Shown in pieces: positions 33,891 to 48,804 of a DNA stretch of 64,000 nucleotides. Position 1 is the stretch's first letter. Each line of letters starts with the position of its first letter. The notes beneath the pieces are model-generated. The model was not told where the DNA came from, did no database searches, and was given only the letters and a program-made list of their open reading frames with translations. Origin of the DNA: Xanthomonas bonasiae (GTDB taxonomy: Bacteria; Pseudomonadota; Gammaproteobacteria; Xanthomonadales; Xanthomonadaceae); assembly GCF_017163705.1 (NCBI RefSeq), contig NZ_JAFIWB010000005.1, positions 124,001 to 188,000 of the forward strand, written 5' to 3'. A program made the translations under genes and the position numbers.

Positions 33891-35408
33891 ATGCGACACC
33901 CATGCAGACCGCTCGCCGTCGTCGCGGCGACCTTGCTGCTCGCCGCCTGCCAAGGCGGACACGGACCGGCCCCGCAGAATGCGGGGCGCAGCTACGGCAC
34001 GCTGCGCTTCCATCCCTGCACGTTGACCAGTCCGGTCGCGTCCAACAACGTCGAGGCGCAATGCACGCGCATGCCGGTGCCGGAGAATCCGGCGGTGCCT
34101 GGCGGACGCAAGATCGAACTCAACATCGCCTGGTTGCCGGTCACCGGCCAGGGCGGCAGCGATCCGGATCCGGTGTTCTTCCTCGCCGGCGGCCCGGGTC
34201 AGGCGGCGACCGAGGTGGCCAGCATCGTCGACATGGCCTTGCGCGAAACCCGCAAGCGCCGCGACGTGTTCCTGATCGACCAGCGCGGCACCGGCCAGTC
34301 CAATCCGCTGACCTGCCTGGGCGCGGACGGCAAGGAAATGCAGCTGGCCGATCCGGCGCGCGCGCCCACCGCCAGTGAGCTGCTCGACTACGCGCGGCGT
34401 TGCGCGCAGTCGCTGCAGGGCCGCGCCGATCCGCGCTACTACACCACCACCCAGGCCATCGCCGACCTGGATGCGGTGCGCGCCGCGCTCGGCACGGACA
34501 AGCTCAACCTGATCGGCGGCTCCTACGGCACCCGCGTCGCCCAGCAGTACGCGGCGCGCTATGCGGCGCACACCCGCAGCGTGGTGATCGACGGCGTGGC
34601 GCCGAACGACCTGGTGGTCGGCGGCGAATTCGCCACCACCTTCGAGGATGCGATCAAGCTGCAATCGGAGCAGTGCAGGGCCACCCCGGCCTGCGCCAAA
34701 CGTTTTCCCACCGACACCCGCGCGCAGCTGCGCACGGTGGTGGAGCGGCTGCGGCAGGCGCCGGCGGACGTGGACTATCGCGACCCGGCCAGCGGCGAGA
34801 GCAAGCACGACCGGGTGACCGCCGACACCGTCACCAGCCTGGCGTTCTCGTTCTCGTACGCGCCGCAGACCGCGTCGCTGTTGCCGCTGGTGCTGGACGA
34901 GGCCGCGCACGAACGCTATGCGCCGCTGATGTCGCTGGCGAAGATGATGGGCAAGCAACTGGACGGGCAGATGAACCGCGGCATGCAGTGGTCGGTGATC
35001 TGCGCCGAAGATGCCGACCGTTACCACCCGCCTGCCGCCGGCGGCGAAACCCTGCTCGGCCCGGAGGTGGCGCAGATGTTCTTCGCCGCCTGTCCGGCAT
35101 GGCCGACCGGGACGCGCCCGGCCGGTTTCACCGCGCCGTTCAAATCCGAACTGCCGGTGCTGCTGACCTCCGGCGAGCTGGATCCGGTGACCCCGCCGCG
35201 CTATGCCGCGCGCGTGTTGCAGGGCCTGCCCAACGGCCGCCACCTGGTGGTGCGCGGCCAGGGCCACGGCACCATGACCCTGGGCTGCATGCCCAAGCTG
35301 CTGAGCCAGTTCTTCGAGAACGCCGATGCCAAGCAGCTCGACGCCACCTGCCTGGACGCGATGAGCGGCGTGCCGGCCTTCACTTCATTCAACGGATGGG
35401 AACCATGA
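33891..35408 (+). CDS. Lipoprotein alpha/beta hydrolase, TAP-like (S33 peptidase family)
   Basis: 505 residues. Signal peptide with lipobox LLLAAC, Cys at residue 20, predicts an outer-membrane or periplasmic lipoprotein. Hydrolase motifs: FLAGGPGQAATE (oxyanion HGGPG-like), DQRGTGQSNPLTC, nucleophile elbow IGGSYGTRVAQQYAARY, acid LTSGELDPVTPP and catalytic His in GQGHGTM, followed by the TAP C-terminal cysteine motif. Members are tripeptidyl or prolyl aminopeptidases. AAGGA is nine bases before the ATG at 33891. The downstream ABC operon starts 31 bp later and may be co-transcribed. Confidence 0.88.
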   Translation: MRHPCRPLAVVAATLLLAACQGGHGPAPQNAGRSYGTLRFHPCTLTSPVASNNVEAQCTRMPVPENPAVPGGRKIELNIAWLPVTGQGGSDPDPVFFLAGGPGQAATEVASIVDMALRETRKRRDVFLIDQRGTGQSNPLTCLGADGKEMQLADPARAPTASELLDYARRCAQSLQGRADPRYYTTTQAIADLDAVRAALGTDKLNLIGGSYGTRVAQQYAARYAAHTRSVVIDGVAPNDLVVGGEFATTFEDAIKLQSEQCRATPACAKRFPTDTRAQLRTVVERLRQAPADVDYRDPASGESKHDRVTADTVTSLAFSFSYAPQTASLLPLVLDEAAHERYAPLMSLAKMMGKQLDGQMNRGMQWSVICAEDADRYHPPAAGGETLLGPEVAQMFFAACPAWPTGTRPAGFTAPFKSELPVLLTSGELDPVTPPRYAARVLQGLPNGRHLVVRGQGHGTMTLGCMPKLLSQFFENADAKQLDATCLDAMSGVPAFTSFNGWEP

Positions 35409-35439
35409 GCCGCGCAGCGTTTCGCAGGGGAGAGTGCGC

Positions 35440-36186
35440 ATGATCGTCGCCGACAATCTGCACAAGGCGTTCAAGACCAAGGCCGGCGTCGTGCAGGCGG
35501 TGCAAGGGGTCAGCTTCGAAGCCGCCGACGGCCAGATCACCGGCCTGCTCGGTCCCAACGGCGCCGGCAAGACCACCACCTTGCGCATGCTGTACACGCT
35601 GATGGCGCCCGACCAGGGCCAGGTGCGCGTGGACGGCATCGACGTCGGCGCCGATCCGCTGGCGGTGCGCCGCGCGCTGGGCGTGCTGCCCGATGCGCGC
35701 GGCGTGTACAAGCGCCTGACCGCGCGCGAGAACATCGCCTACTTCGGCGAACTGCACGGGCTGTCGGCGGCGCGCATCGCCGAGCGCACGCGGCTGCTGT
35801 CGGCGGCGCTGGACATGGACGACATCCTCGACCGCCAGACCGAGGGCTTCAGCCAGGGCCAGCGCACCAAGACCGCGATCGCGCGCGCGCTGGTCCACGA
35901 CCCGCGCAACGTGATCCTCGACGAACCTACCAACGGCCTGGACGTGATGACTACCCGCGCGATGCGCGGCTTCCTGCGCGGGCTGCGCGAGGAAGGGCGT
36001 TGCGTGATCTTCTCCAGCCACATCATGCAGGAGGTGGCGGCGCTGTGCGATCGCATCGTCATCGTCGCCAAGGGCACGGTGGTGGCCGCCGGCACGGCCG
36101 ACGAACTGCGCGCCCTGACCGGCGAAGACAATCTGGAAGACGCCTTCGTCAAGGCGATCGGCAGCGACGAGGGACTGCACGCATGA
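35440..36186 (+). CDS. ABC transporter ATP-binding protein (NatA-like)
   Basis: 248 residues. Walker A LLGPNGAGKTTTLRML, Q-loop LPDARGVYKRLTARENI, signature FSQGQRTKTAIARAL, Walker B VILDEPTNGLDVMTTR and H-loop SSHIMQEVAALCD, with the final ALTGEDNLEDAFVKAIG. The sequence is close in style to B. subtilis NatA, the Na+ extrusion ATPase; actual substrate unknown. ATG at 35440 has GGAGA upstream. The stop overlaps the permease start (ATGA). Confidence 0.92.
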   Translation: MIVADNLHKAFKTKAGVVQAVQGVSFEAADGQITGLLGPNGAGKTTTLRMLYTLMAPDQGQVRVDGIDVGADPLAVRRALGVLPDARGVYKRLTARENIAYFGELHGLSAARIAERTRLLSAALDMDDILDRQTEGFSQGQRTKTAIARALVHDPRNVILDEPTNGLDVMTTRAMRGFLRGLREEGRCVIFSSHIMQEVAALCDRIVIVAKGTVVAAGTADELRALTGEDNLEDAFVKAIGSDEGLHA

Positions 36187-37364
36187 GCCTGTTTCGAACC
36201 GTTTTCACCGTGATGCGCAAGGAATTGCGCGACCTCGGGCGCGACCGCCGGACCCTGGCGCTGGCGCTGCTGCTGGGCCCGCTGCTGTATCCGGCGCTGA
36301 TCCTGGGCATGGGCGCGCTGGCCGAGAGCCGGGTCAGGACCCAGATCGACAAGCCGCTGAATATCCCGGTGATCGGCCGCGAGCGCGCGCCGAACCTGGT
36401 CGCGTTCCTCGCCGCGCAAGGCCTGAACGCGGTCGCCCCGCCCAAGGACCTGACCGCGGCGATCCGCAGCCAGGACGTGGACCTGGCGCTGAAGATCGAC
36501 GAGGACTACGCCAACGCCTGGCGCGAGGGGCGGCCGGCGCTGGTGGAGATCATCAAGGACAGCACCCGCCGCGATGCCGACATCCCGACCACGCGCGTGC
36601 AGACGGCGCTGAGCATGTACAGCCAGCAGGTCGGCGCGCTGCGGCTGTTGGCGCGCGGCGTCGATGCGCAGGTGGCGCGGCCGCTGGACATGGCCGTCCA
36701 GGACCTGGCCACGGCCGAGGCCAAGCGCGGCGTGCTGCTGGCGATGCTGCTGCCGGTGCTGCTGAGCATCACCTCGTTCATCGGTGGCGCCTATCTGATC
36801 CTCGACGCCACCGCCGGCGAACGCGAGCGGCAATCGCTGGAGCCGCTGCTGGCCACGCCGGCCTCGCGCGGCGCCATCGTCAGCGGCAAGATCGCCGCCG
36901 CGTGCGTGGTCGGGCTGGCCTCGCTGCTGCTGACCCTGCTCGCGTTCAAGCTCAGCGCGCAGGTCGCCAGCGGCATCGGCCGCCAGCTCAACGTCAGCTT
37001 CGTGGCGATGCTGCAGATGCTGTTCGTGCTGCTGCCGATGCTGTTCATCGGCACCTCGCTGCTGACCCTGCTGGCCGCCGCGGCCAAGAGCATGAAGGAA
37101 GCGCAGAGCCACATGACCTGGCTGATGCTGCTGCCGATGCTGCCCGGTTACGCGTTGATGGTGTATCCGCTGAAGACCACGCTGTGGCAGTTCGCGGTGC
37201 CGTTCCTGGCGCAGAACCAGATGCTGCTGAAGATCATCCGCCGCGAACCGATCGACCTGCAGATCTGGGCGGTGTACCTGGCCGCCGGCTTCGGCCTGGC
37301 CGCGGTGCTGTGGCTGGCCGCGGTGCGTCGCTACCGGCAGGAGCGGTTGGCGATATCGGGGTGA
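36183..37364 (+). CDS. ABC-2 transporter permease (NatB-like)
   Basis: 393 residues: N-terminal helix preceded by KELRDLGRDRRTLALALLLGPLLYPALIL, a ~140-residue periplasmic domain (res ~40-180), then five to six helices (LLAMLLPVLLSITSFIGGAYLILD, VGLASLLLTLLAFKLS, MLFVLLPMLFIGTSLLTLLAAA and others). The ERERQSLEPLLATPASRGAIVSGK motif is the ABC-2 family coupling element. Overlap with the ATPase gene confirms a functional pair; possible Na+/K+ or antibiotic exporter. Confidence 0.9.
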   Translation: MSLFRTVFTVMRKELRDLGRDRRTLALALLLGPLLYPALILGMGALAESRVRTQIDKPLNIPVIGRERAPNLVAFLAAQGLNAVAPPKDLTAAIRSQDVDLALKIDEDYANAWREGRPALVEIIKDSTRRDADIPTTRVQTALSMYSQQVGALRLLARGVDAQVARPLDMAVQDLATAEAKRGVLLAMLLPVLLSITSFIGGAYLILDATAGERERQSLEPLLATPASRGAIVSGKIAAACVVGLASLLLTLLAFKLSAQVASGIGRQLNVSFVAMLQMLFVLLPMLFIGTSLLTLLAAAAKSMKEAQSHMTWLMLLPMLPGYALMVYPLKTTLWQFAVPFLAQNQMLLKIIRREPIDLQIWAVYLAAGFGLAAVLWLAAVRRYRQERLAISG

Positions 37365-37365
37365 A

Positions 37366-37472
37366 GCCGGGATTGGGGAGTCGGGATTGGAGATTCGTAA
37401 GAGCGAAGGGCGTTCCTGCAGCGATGCATTTGCGCTGCTTTTACGAATCCCCAATCCCGACTCCCTAATCCC
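37366..37472. repeat. Inverted GGGATTGGGGA-family repeat pair
   Basis: GGGATTGGGGAGTCGGGATTGG (start 37370) and its reverse-complement-like partner CCCCAATCCCGACTCCCTAATCCC at the far end enclose about 60 bp. Located between the convergent permease and TonB-like genes, immediately before the terminator. Confidence 0.8.
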
Positions 37473-37503
37473 AAAAAAAGCCCGGCGGAGCCGGGCTTTT
37501 TTT
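37473..37503. terminator. Bidirectional Rho-independent terminator
   Basis: A7-GCCCGGC-GGA-GCCGGGC-T7: a 7-bp perfect GC stem flanked by seven A and seven T residues, so it functions on both strands. It separates the convergent ABC operon and TonB-like gene. Confidence 0.95.
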
Positions 37504-37504
37504 C

Positions 37505-38509
37505 TTAGCCGCCGGGATTGAACGCCAACGTGCGCCGCGTCGTGACCGGCGCGCTGACCGGCTCGAAGCGCCAGCGCTTGGTCGCGTTCAGCGCTTCGCG
37601 GTCGAACACCCGTGCCGGGGTGGCGCGCAGCACGCGGGCGCTGGTGACCGAACCGTCGGTGCCGACGGTGATCTCCACCAGCACTTCGCCTGCGGTGCCC
37701 GAACGCAGCGCTTCGGGCGGGTAGCGCGGCGCCGGAGTGCTGATCGCGCGTAGCGATTGGGTGCTGGCGGTGGCGGCCGCCGGCGGTGGCGTGGCCGCAG
37801 GCTGTGCGGCTGCCGGAGCCGGGGTCGGCGCGCTGCGCGCGGCGGCGGCCTGGCGCTCGGCTTCCTGGCGCGCGCTCTCGCGGCGCGCGGCTTCCTGTTG
37901 CGCGGCGATCTGCTGCGCGGCCTGCGCCTCGCTGGCCTGCTGCTGCGCCTGCTTTTGCTGCTCGGCCAACAGCTTGGCCTTCTGTTCGGCCTCCTTCTTG
38001 ACCTTGTCGGTCTCTTCCTGGCTGCGTTGCGCCGCGGACTGCATGCCGTTGCTCACGCCCAGCTTCAGCCGCGGCAATGCCGGCGCCTGGCTGTCGATCT
38101 TCTCGATCAGCGCGACCAGCCGCTGCGCTTCCGGGAAGTCCTCGCGGTTGATGCTCTGCTCGGCGGCGATCAGCGTGTACGGCATCAGGTCGGTCAGCGC
38201 GCTCTTCACCCCGGCGTCGTCCGGCTGCTTGTCGCGCAACGCCAGGTAGTACTCGACCGCGTTGTTGCCGGCCGGCGCATACATGCGGTTCTCGCGCAGC
38301 GCCTGGCTGGCCGATTCGTGCAGCTGCTCGGTGCCCATCGACTGCACCTTGGCCGAGACCGGCGGTGCGGCCGGCACCGTTGCCGCGGGCTTGGCCGCCG
38401 GCGCAGTGGCCGGGGCGGCGTCCTCCTGCTTGGAACAGGCGGCCAGCGCGGCCAGCAGCAGTACCGGCGCCATGCGGCGCGCCTTCGCGAATGTCGTTAC
38501 CTGCAACAT
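37505..38509 (-). CDS. TonB-domain lipoprotein (energy-transducer-like)
   Basis: 334 residues. N-terminal signal LLLAALAACSKQEDAAPA has a lipobox with Cys near residue 25, then an Ala/Pro-rich stretch, a helical domain (ALRENRMYAPAGNNAVEYYLALRDKQPDDAGVKSALTDLMPYTLIAAEQ...), a long Gln/Ala/Glu coiled coil (~165-225), a Pro-rich linker and a C-terminal TonB domain (APRYPPEALRSGTAGEVLVEITVGTDGSV...RWRFEPV). Classic TonB is anchored by an uncleaved helix, whereas this looks lipidated, so its role in energising outer-membrane receptors is doubtful. GGGGAAGC precedes the ATG. Confidence 0.85.
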   Translation of the reverse strand: MLQVTTFAKARRMAPVLLLAALAACSKQEDAAPATAPAAKPAATVPAAPPVSAKVQSMGTEQLHESASQALRENRMYAPAGNNAVEYYLALRDKQPDDAGVKSALTDLMPYTLIAAEQSINREDFPEAQRLVALIEKIDSQAPALPRLKLGVSNGMQSAAQRSQEETDKVKKEAEQKAKLLAEQQKQAQQQASEAQAAQQIAAQQEAARRESARQEAERQAAAARSAPTPAPAAAQPAATPPPAAATASTQSLRAISTPAPRYPPEALRSGTAGEVLVEITVGTDGSVTSARVLRATPARVFDREALNATKRWRFEPVSAPVTTRRTLAFNPGG

Positions 38510-38687
38510 GCTTCCCCCTAATCCCCGGTGATGGCCATGAATACGCAGCGGTGGTTCTCCCGCGCAGCCGGTCCGGCTCCCCCGTCCCTGCCAGCGCACC
38601 CCACCTGCCAATCTAGCATCCGCTCCGGCCGCGTGCTTGACGGCCGCGTGGCGGCGGCCGGAAAAGCGTGAGCCCGTGCACGCGAGG

Positions 38688-42403
<3,716 letters not shown>

Positions 42404-42442
42404 TCGCCACCCGCACCGTCTTTCGCCGAAAAGGAGTTCTGC

Positions 42443-43033
42443 ATGTCCACGCCGCCGCCGTTACCCGGTTCGCCCGTGTCTGACCCCGCCGCCGCCGCGC
42501 CGCCGGTGGCGGCCCGGAAGGGCTGGTGGGCACGCCACTGGAAATGGGCGGTGCCATTGGTGGTGCTGTTGCTGGGCGCAATGCTGCTGGCCTCGATCGC
42601 GGTGTTCGTGATGGGCATCGCACGCGTCACCAAGTCGTCCGAGCCGTACCGCGTCGGCCTGATGGCCGCGCAGCTCGACCAGCGGGTCATCGCCGCGCTG
42701 GGCGCGCCGGTCAAGGACGGGATCATGCCCAGCGGCAGCATTTCCACCAGCAACGGCACCGGCAGCGCCAATCTCAGCGTGTCGCTGCACGGCGCGCGCG
42801 GCAACGGCACCTTGTACATCGAAGCCGAGCGCCATGCCGGCGAATGGCACTACACGACGCTGCAGGTGCTGCCCGACGCCGGCGAGGCGATTCCGCTGCT
42901 CGAGGATGTCGAGTCCGGAGTGGACGACGCCATCGAAACCGACGCCGAGTCCGATTCCGACGCGGATGCCGTCAACGAGGTGCAGACCGACGCGGATCCG
43001 GCTGCGCCGGCCGAGGCGGACAGCACGCAATAA
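42443..43033 (+). CDS. Coa1/Tim21-like membrane protein
   Basis: 196 residues. After a Pro/Ala-rich N-terminus there is one hydrophobic segment (WAVPLVVLLLGAMLLASIAVFVMGIARV), followed by a small domain RVGLMAAQLDQRVIAALGAPVKDGIMPSGSISTSNGTGSANLSVSLHGARGNGTLYIEAER..WHYTTLQV, typical of bacterial proteins assigned to the Coa1/Tim21 superfamily. The ~50-residue acidic tail (EDVESGVDDAIETDAESDSDADAV) is low-complexity. AAGGAG precedes the ATG. Function in bacteria not established. Confidence 0.8.
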   Translation: MSTPPPLPGSPVSDPAAAAPPVAARKGWWARHWKWAVPLVVLLLGAMLLASIAVFVMGIARVTKSSEPYRVGLMAAQLDQRVIAALGAPVKDGIMPSGSISTSNGTGSANLSVSLHGARGNGTLYIEAERHAGEWHYTTLQVLPDAGEAIPLLEDVESGVDDAIETDAESDSDADAVNEVQTDADPAAPAEADSTQ

Positions 43034-43323
43034 GCTCCGCGCCGCCGCGGCATGCGGCGCAGTGGCACCCACGCCGCGTGGCCGAATCCGTCGCGTCGCT
43101 GCGTTGCGCGGGCAGGGTGGATGCGGGGCATCGCGCTGTCGCCGTGCTGCCGTCCGCAGACGGTGTGGCCGTGTCTACGATTGGCGAGCCTGCAGCGGCG
43201 GCCCTGGTCGCTTCCGTGTCGCGCGCGATCGCCGGCCACCCGGCGCGGCCATGACCTACGGCAGCTTGCCGGCCGTGCGCGCGCCGCGTACGGTCGCCGC
43301 ATCGTCCCGCTGGAGATTCACCG

Positions 43324-45123
43324 ATGAAGCCACTCGTCCTCGCCATCGCGCTGGCCCTGGTCGCGCCGTTGCCTGTCCTCGCGCAGGCCGCGCCCGCCGC
43401 CGCTTCGGCCGAGGCCGCCGGCCCGGCATGGGTGAAGCGCAGCAACGACTTCGCGCAGATCCTGCTGCAGGCGCAGGCGCCGTTCCAACCCGAGGAAGTG
43501 AGCTTCTTCGGCGTGCCGGGCTACGACGACAAGGTCGCCGACCTGGGGCCGGACAATGCCCGCCGCTATCGCGACGCGATCGGCAAGGCCCGGCGCGCGC
43601 TGCAGGAGAAGCTGGAGGTCGAGCGCGATCCCAACGTGCGCCAGGACCTGGCGATCATGATCCATGCCGCCGACCAGGCCGCCGAAGGCAGCGCGTTGAA
43701 CGAACGCCTGCTGCTGCCGTGGCAGGATGCGCCGCAGATGGTGTTCGGCGGCCTCAACAATCTGCTGTCCGAACAGGTGCCGGCGGCGCGCCGGGCCAAG
43801 GCGCTGGACCGGCTGCAGCGCTATGTCGGCCTGGCGCCCGGCAGCACCTCCTCGCTCGTGCTGGCGCGCCAGCGCTACGAGGAAAAGCTGGCCAACGGCG
43901 CGCTGCTGCCGCCGACCCGACGCGAGGTCGAGCAGGCCTTGAGCAACGTCGACACCTACGCCAAGGGCATTCGCGAACTGTTCGCGACCTACAAGATCGA
44001 CGGCGCCGAACCGGCGCTGGCGGCGATGGACAAACAGTTCAAGGACTACGCCGCTTGGACGCGCAAGGTGGTGCTGCCGAAGGCGCGCGAGGACGCGCGC
44101 CTGCCGCCGGAACTGTATGCCTTCCAGCTCAAGCAGGTCGGCATCGACATCGCGCCGCAACTGTTGATGCAGCGCGCACAACTGGAATTCATGGAGACCC
44201 GCGCGGCGATGCAGCAGCTGGCGCCGCTGGTGGCCAAGGCCAAGGGCCTGAAGGTCGACAATCCCGGCGACTACCGTGCGGTGATCCGCGCGCTCAAGCG
44301 CGACACCATCGCCAACGACCAGCTGGAAACCCATTACCGCGACGTCATCGCGCAGATCGATCCGATCATCCGCCAGCAGCGCATCGTCGATGTGCCGCAG
44401 CGGCCCATGCAGATGCGGCTGGGCTCGGCGGCCGAGAGCGCGGCGCAGCCGGCGCCGCATTTCCGTCCGGCGCCGCTGGTCGGCAACACCGGCGAGCAGG
44501 GCACCTTCGTGCTGCCGCTGGGCAATCCGGATACCGCCGGCAAGGGCGAGCACTACGACGACTTCAACTTCGGCTCGGCGGCGTGGACGCTGAGCGCGCA
44601 CGAGGGCCGGCCCGGCCACGAGCTGCAGTTCACCGCGATGGTCGAGCGCGGCGTCTCGCTGGCGCGCAGCATGTTCGCGTTCAATTCGGTGAACGTCGAA
44701 GGTTGGGCGCTGTACGCCGAGGCCGAAATGGTGCCGTACGAACCGCTGGACGGGCAGCTGATCGCGCTGCAGTTCCGCCTGCTGCGCGCCGCGCGCGCCA
44801 TGCTCGACCCGATGCTCAACCTGGGCCTGACCGACCGCGAACGCGCCCGCCTGGTGCTGGAGAACGACGTCGGCCTGTCGCCGGCGATGGCGCGGCAGGA
44901 ACTGGACCGCTACATGATGCGCGCGCCCGGCCAGGCCGGCAGTTATTTCTACGGCTACAGCCGCATCATGGAACTGCGCATGCGCACCGAACTGGCGCTG
45001 GGCGCGAAGTTCGACCGTCTGAAGTTCAACAACTTCCTGCTGGACCAGGGCCTGCTGCCGCCGGATCAGTTGCAGGCCGCGGTGGAAACCCAGTTCATCG
45101 CCGACAGTGCCGGCAAGCCCTAA
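43324..45123 (+). CDS. DUF885 family secreted zinc-dependent hydrolase
   Basis: 599 residues with signal peptide MKPLVLAIALALVAPLPVLAQA. The zinc motif AHEGRPGHELQF (HExxxxHE-like) near residue 430 is followed by VEGWALYAEAEMVPYEP with the third ligand and, nearer the end, GQAGSYFYGYSRIMELRMR. DUF885 proteins look like oligopeptidases of the M2/M3 thermolysin-like type; Xanthomonas members are periplasmic. GGAGATTCACC precedes the ATG. The 290 bp upstream hold no identified feature. Likely works with the upstream DPP IV on peptide degradation (inference from proximity). Confidence 0.9.
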   Translation: MKPLVLAIALALVAPLPVLAQAAPAAASAEAAGPAWVKRSNDFAQILLQAQAPFQPEEVSFFGVPGYDDKVADLGPDNARRYRDAIGKARRALQEKLEVERDPNVRQDLAIMIHAADQAAEGSALNERLLLPWQDAPQMVFGGLNNLLSEQVPAARRAKALDRLQRYVGLAPGSTSSLVLARQRYEEKLANGALLPPTRREVEQALSNVDTYAKGIRELFATYKIDGAEPALAAMDKQFKDYAAWTRKVVLPKAREDARLPPELYAFQLKQVGIDIAPQLLMQRAQLEFMETRAAMQQLAPLVAKAKGLKVDNPGDYRAVIRALKRDTIANDQLETHYRDVIAQIDPIIRQQRIVDVPQRPMQMRLGSAAESAAQPAPHFRPAPLVGNTGEQGTFVLPLGNPDTAGKGEHYDDFNFGSAAWTLSAHEGRPGHELQFTAMVERGVSLARSMFAFNSVNVEGWALYAEAEMVPYEPLDGQLIALQFRLLRAARAMLDPMLNLGLTDRERARLVLENDVGLSPAMARQELDRYMMRAPGQAGSYFYGYSRIMELRMRTELALGAKFDRLKFNNFLLDQGLLPPDQLQAAVETQFIADSAGKP

Positions 45124-45198
45124 GCCCCTGATATTGGCGCTCGGAACGGCCCAGCAGCGGACGCGCGCAACGTGCCCGCTTCGCGGGCCGGAGGCGAC

Positions 45199-45552
45199 TC
45201 AATGTTTGAAGGGAACCAACTCGGGCGGCTTGGCACCTTTCCACTGCCCTTGTTTCAACGCCCCCGGACAGATGCTCACGTATTGGGCGAGCGCTGCAAT
45301 GGCTGTCGGCGTCCATCCTACGCAATGATTTGTCGTCACCGGTGTCGGATAGGGACAATACGGCGAGACTGGCTCCCATGAGCCAGAGATGGGATCCACC
45401 GGCTTCCAATTGTAGTCGGGTATGTCGCAGCCTTTCGAGCAGAACAGGAAAGGGTCGTCCATGCGGCAGACCAACTGCACGTGAGGCGTCGAGGCAGTCG
45501 CGCTGGTCTGCAGCCCAATCGCGCCGACCAATATCCATATCCAACGTTTCAT
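45199..45552 (-). CDS. Cysteine-rich secreted orphan protein, ~117 aa
   Basis: Signal peptide MKRWIWILVGAIGLQTSATAS, then a small domain with six or seven cysteines (VCRMDDPFLFCSKGCD, SPYCPYP, NHCVGW, ICPGAL) and many Pro/Trp/Tyr residues; a disulfide-stabilised periplasmic or exported protein. Base composition here is visibly more AT-rich than flanking genes, and codon choice is less GC-biased, suggesting acquisition. I recognise no family. It sits alone on this strand, downstream of DUF885 gene's end. Confidence 0.65.
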   Translation of the reverse strand: MKRWIWILVGAIGLQTSATASTPHVQLVCRMDDPFLFCSKGCDIPDYNWKPVDPISGSWEPVSPYCPYPTPVTTNHCVGWTPTAIAALAQYVSICPGALKQGQWKGAKPPELVPFKH

Positions 45553-45883
45553 AACGATTCCTTCTGTCAATGACGGTTTGTACCGTGCGCTCAGGCTAAC
45601 GAGCTGCCATTACCTTTGCGGGTCCCAACCCGCAGGCCTGACAGGTCTCCGCAATGCACGCGGTCCGAAGAATACTATAATCCGGCCAATAACTTACAAG
45701 GGTTGTCGGGCGAGGGCCGCCTGTGCCTCGGCCGCTTCGCCGCCCCAGGGGAGCGGCTGAAGCCGTGCGTCGGAGCTGGGTCGACGTTGGTCGGTCTCCG
45801 ACCTTTGCCGGCCGATTGTCGAGGCGAACGGCGCTCCGGAAGCAAAAGCCGCGCCTGGTTGCACTGCCACGCCATGCTCAGCG
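45553..45883. other. Intergenic region, partly AT-rich
   Basis: About 330 bp. Contains a partial REP-like fragment (GGGAGCGGCTGAAGCC near 45752-45768). The first 150 bp share the lower GC of the neighbouring cysteine-rich orphan. No coding sequence supported. Confidence 0.4.
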
Positions 45884-47979
<2,096 letters not shown>

Positions 47980-48044
47980 GGCGCGATGCGACGCGGTGCG
48001 CCGCTCGCCTCGGCAGCGCGTGTCGGCACCGCCCGCGATGGCGT

Positions 48045-48713
48045 TCAGACCAGCGTGGGTGCGGCCATCCATGGGAACGCACGGTAGCCACGTACCTGCA
48101 GCGGCACACCGATCGTACTGAAGTCGGAGGCGAGCGTGCTGGCGCGCCTGCGGTCCAGCCGTTCGCCCAGCAGCAGCGGCAGCGCGCGGCACCGGGGCAG
48201 GGCCTGGCCCAAGGGAATCTGCAGTTGCGCGGCCACCCGGCGCGCGACGTCCTTCAGGTGCGCCGGCGGGCACGTCGTCAGGACCAGATCGAACGAGGCG
48301 AAGATGCCCGGACCCACGCCGAGCGCCAGGGCGATGTCCCGTTCGGCCTCGGGCGCTGTACCCAGGGAATCGTCGACGCCCTCCACCTGCGCAAAGGCGT
48401 CGTATTGGAGATAGTGCTCCAGCGCGCGGGCGTAGTCGTCCAGCGTGGACAGCGGCCGCTGGCGTTTCTGTACGTCGAGTACATCGGCGAACGTGGCCGC
48501 CTCGAGGAACTCGGACAGGCCGAGCGTACGCGCTGCCGCCTGCAGATCGTCCTCGTCATCGCAGCCGTCGTCGCTGGGCGCCAACCAGAACTGCGCGCCC
48601 AGCACGCTTGCGTCCGTCGCGTGAACCCAGCCGCAGCGCTCCCACACCGCGCGGTCGTCGTTGCATGCAGCGAAAGCTTCCAGCGTCTGGCGGAGGTCGA
48701 ACAGTTCGATCAT
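48045..48713 (-). CDS. Hypothetical protein, 222 aa
   Basis: Soluble protein without recognisable motif. First half is acidic (DDGCDDEDDLQAAARTLGLSEFLEA), followed by TLDDYARALEHYLQYDAF, with a later PPAHLKDVARRVAAQLQIPLGQALP. The composition and length recall small accessory or immunity-type proteins, but I assign no family. ATG at 48713 lacks an obvious Shine-Dalgarno. Confidence 0.6.
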   Translation of the reverse strand: MIELFDLRQTLEAFAACNDDRAVWERCGWVHATDASVLGAQFWLAPSDDGCDDEDDLQAAARTLGLSEFLEAATFADVLDVQKRQRPLSTLDDYARALEHYLQYDAFAQVEGVDDSLGTAPEAERDIALALGVGPGIFASFDLVLTTCPPAHLKDVARRVAAQLQIPLGQALPRCRALPLLLGERLDRRRASTLASDFSTIGVPLQVRGYRAFPWMAAPTLV

Positions 48714-48804
48714 GGGGGAGGTGCGGGCAATGCCGGGCGGCGCAGTCTAGCGGGACCTGCCGCGAGCCCGGCGCGATACGTTACTTTCCCGGTGCCACGC
48801 GGGG

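Noticed and set aside
45175-45189. GCCCGC-TTC-GCGGGC as terminator for the DUF885 gene
   Set aside because: The stem is short and no T-run follows on either strand; it may just be a GC-rich hairpin.
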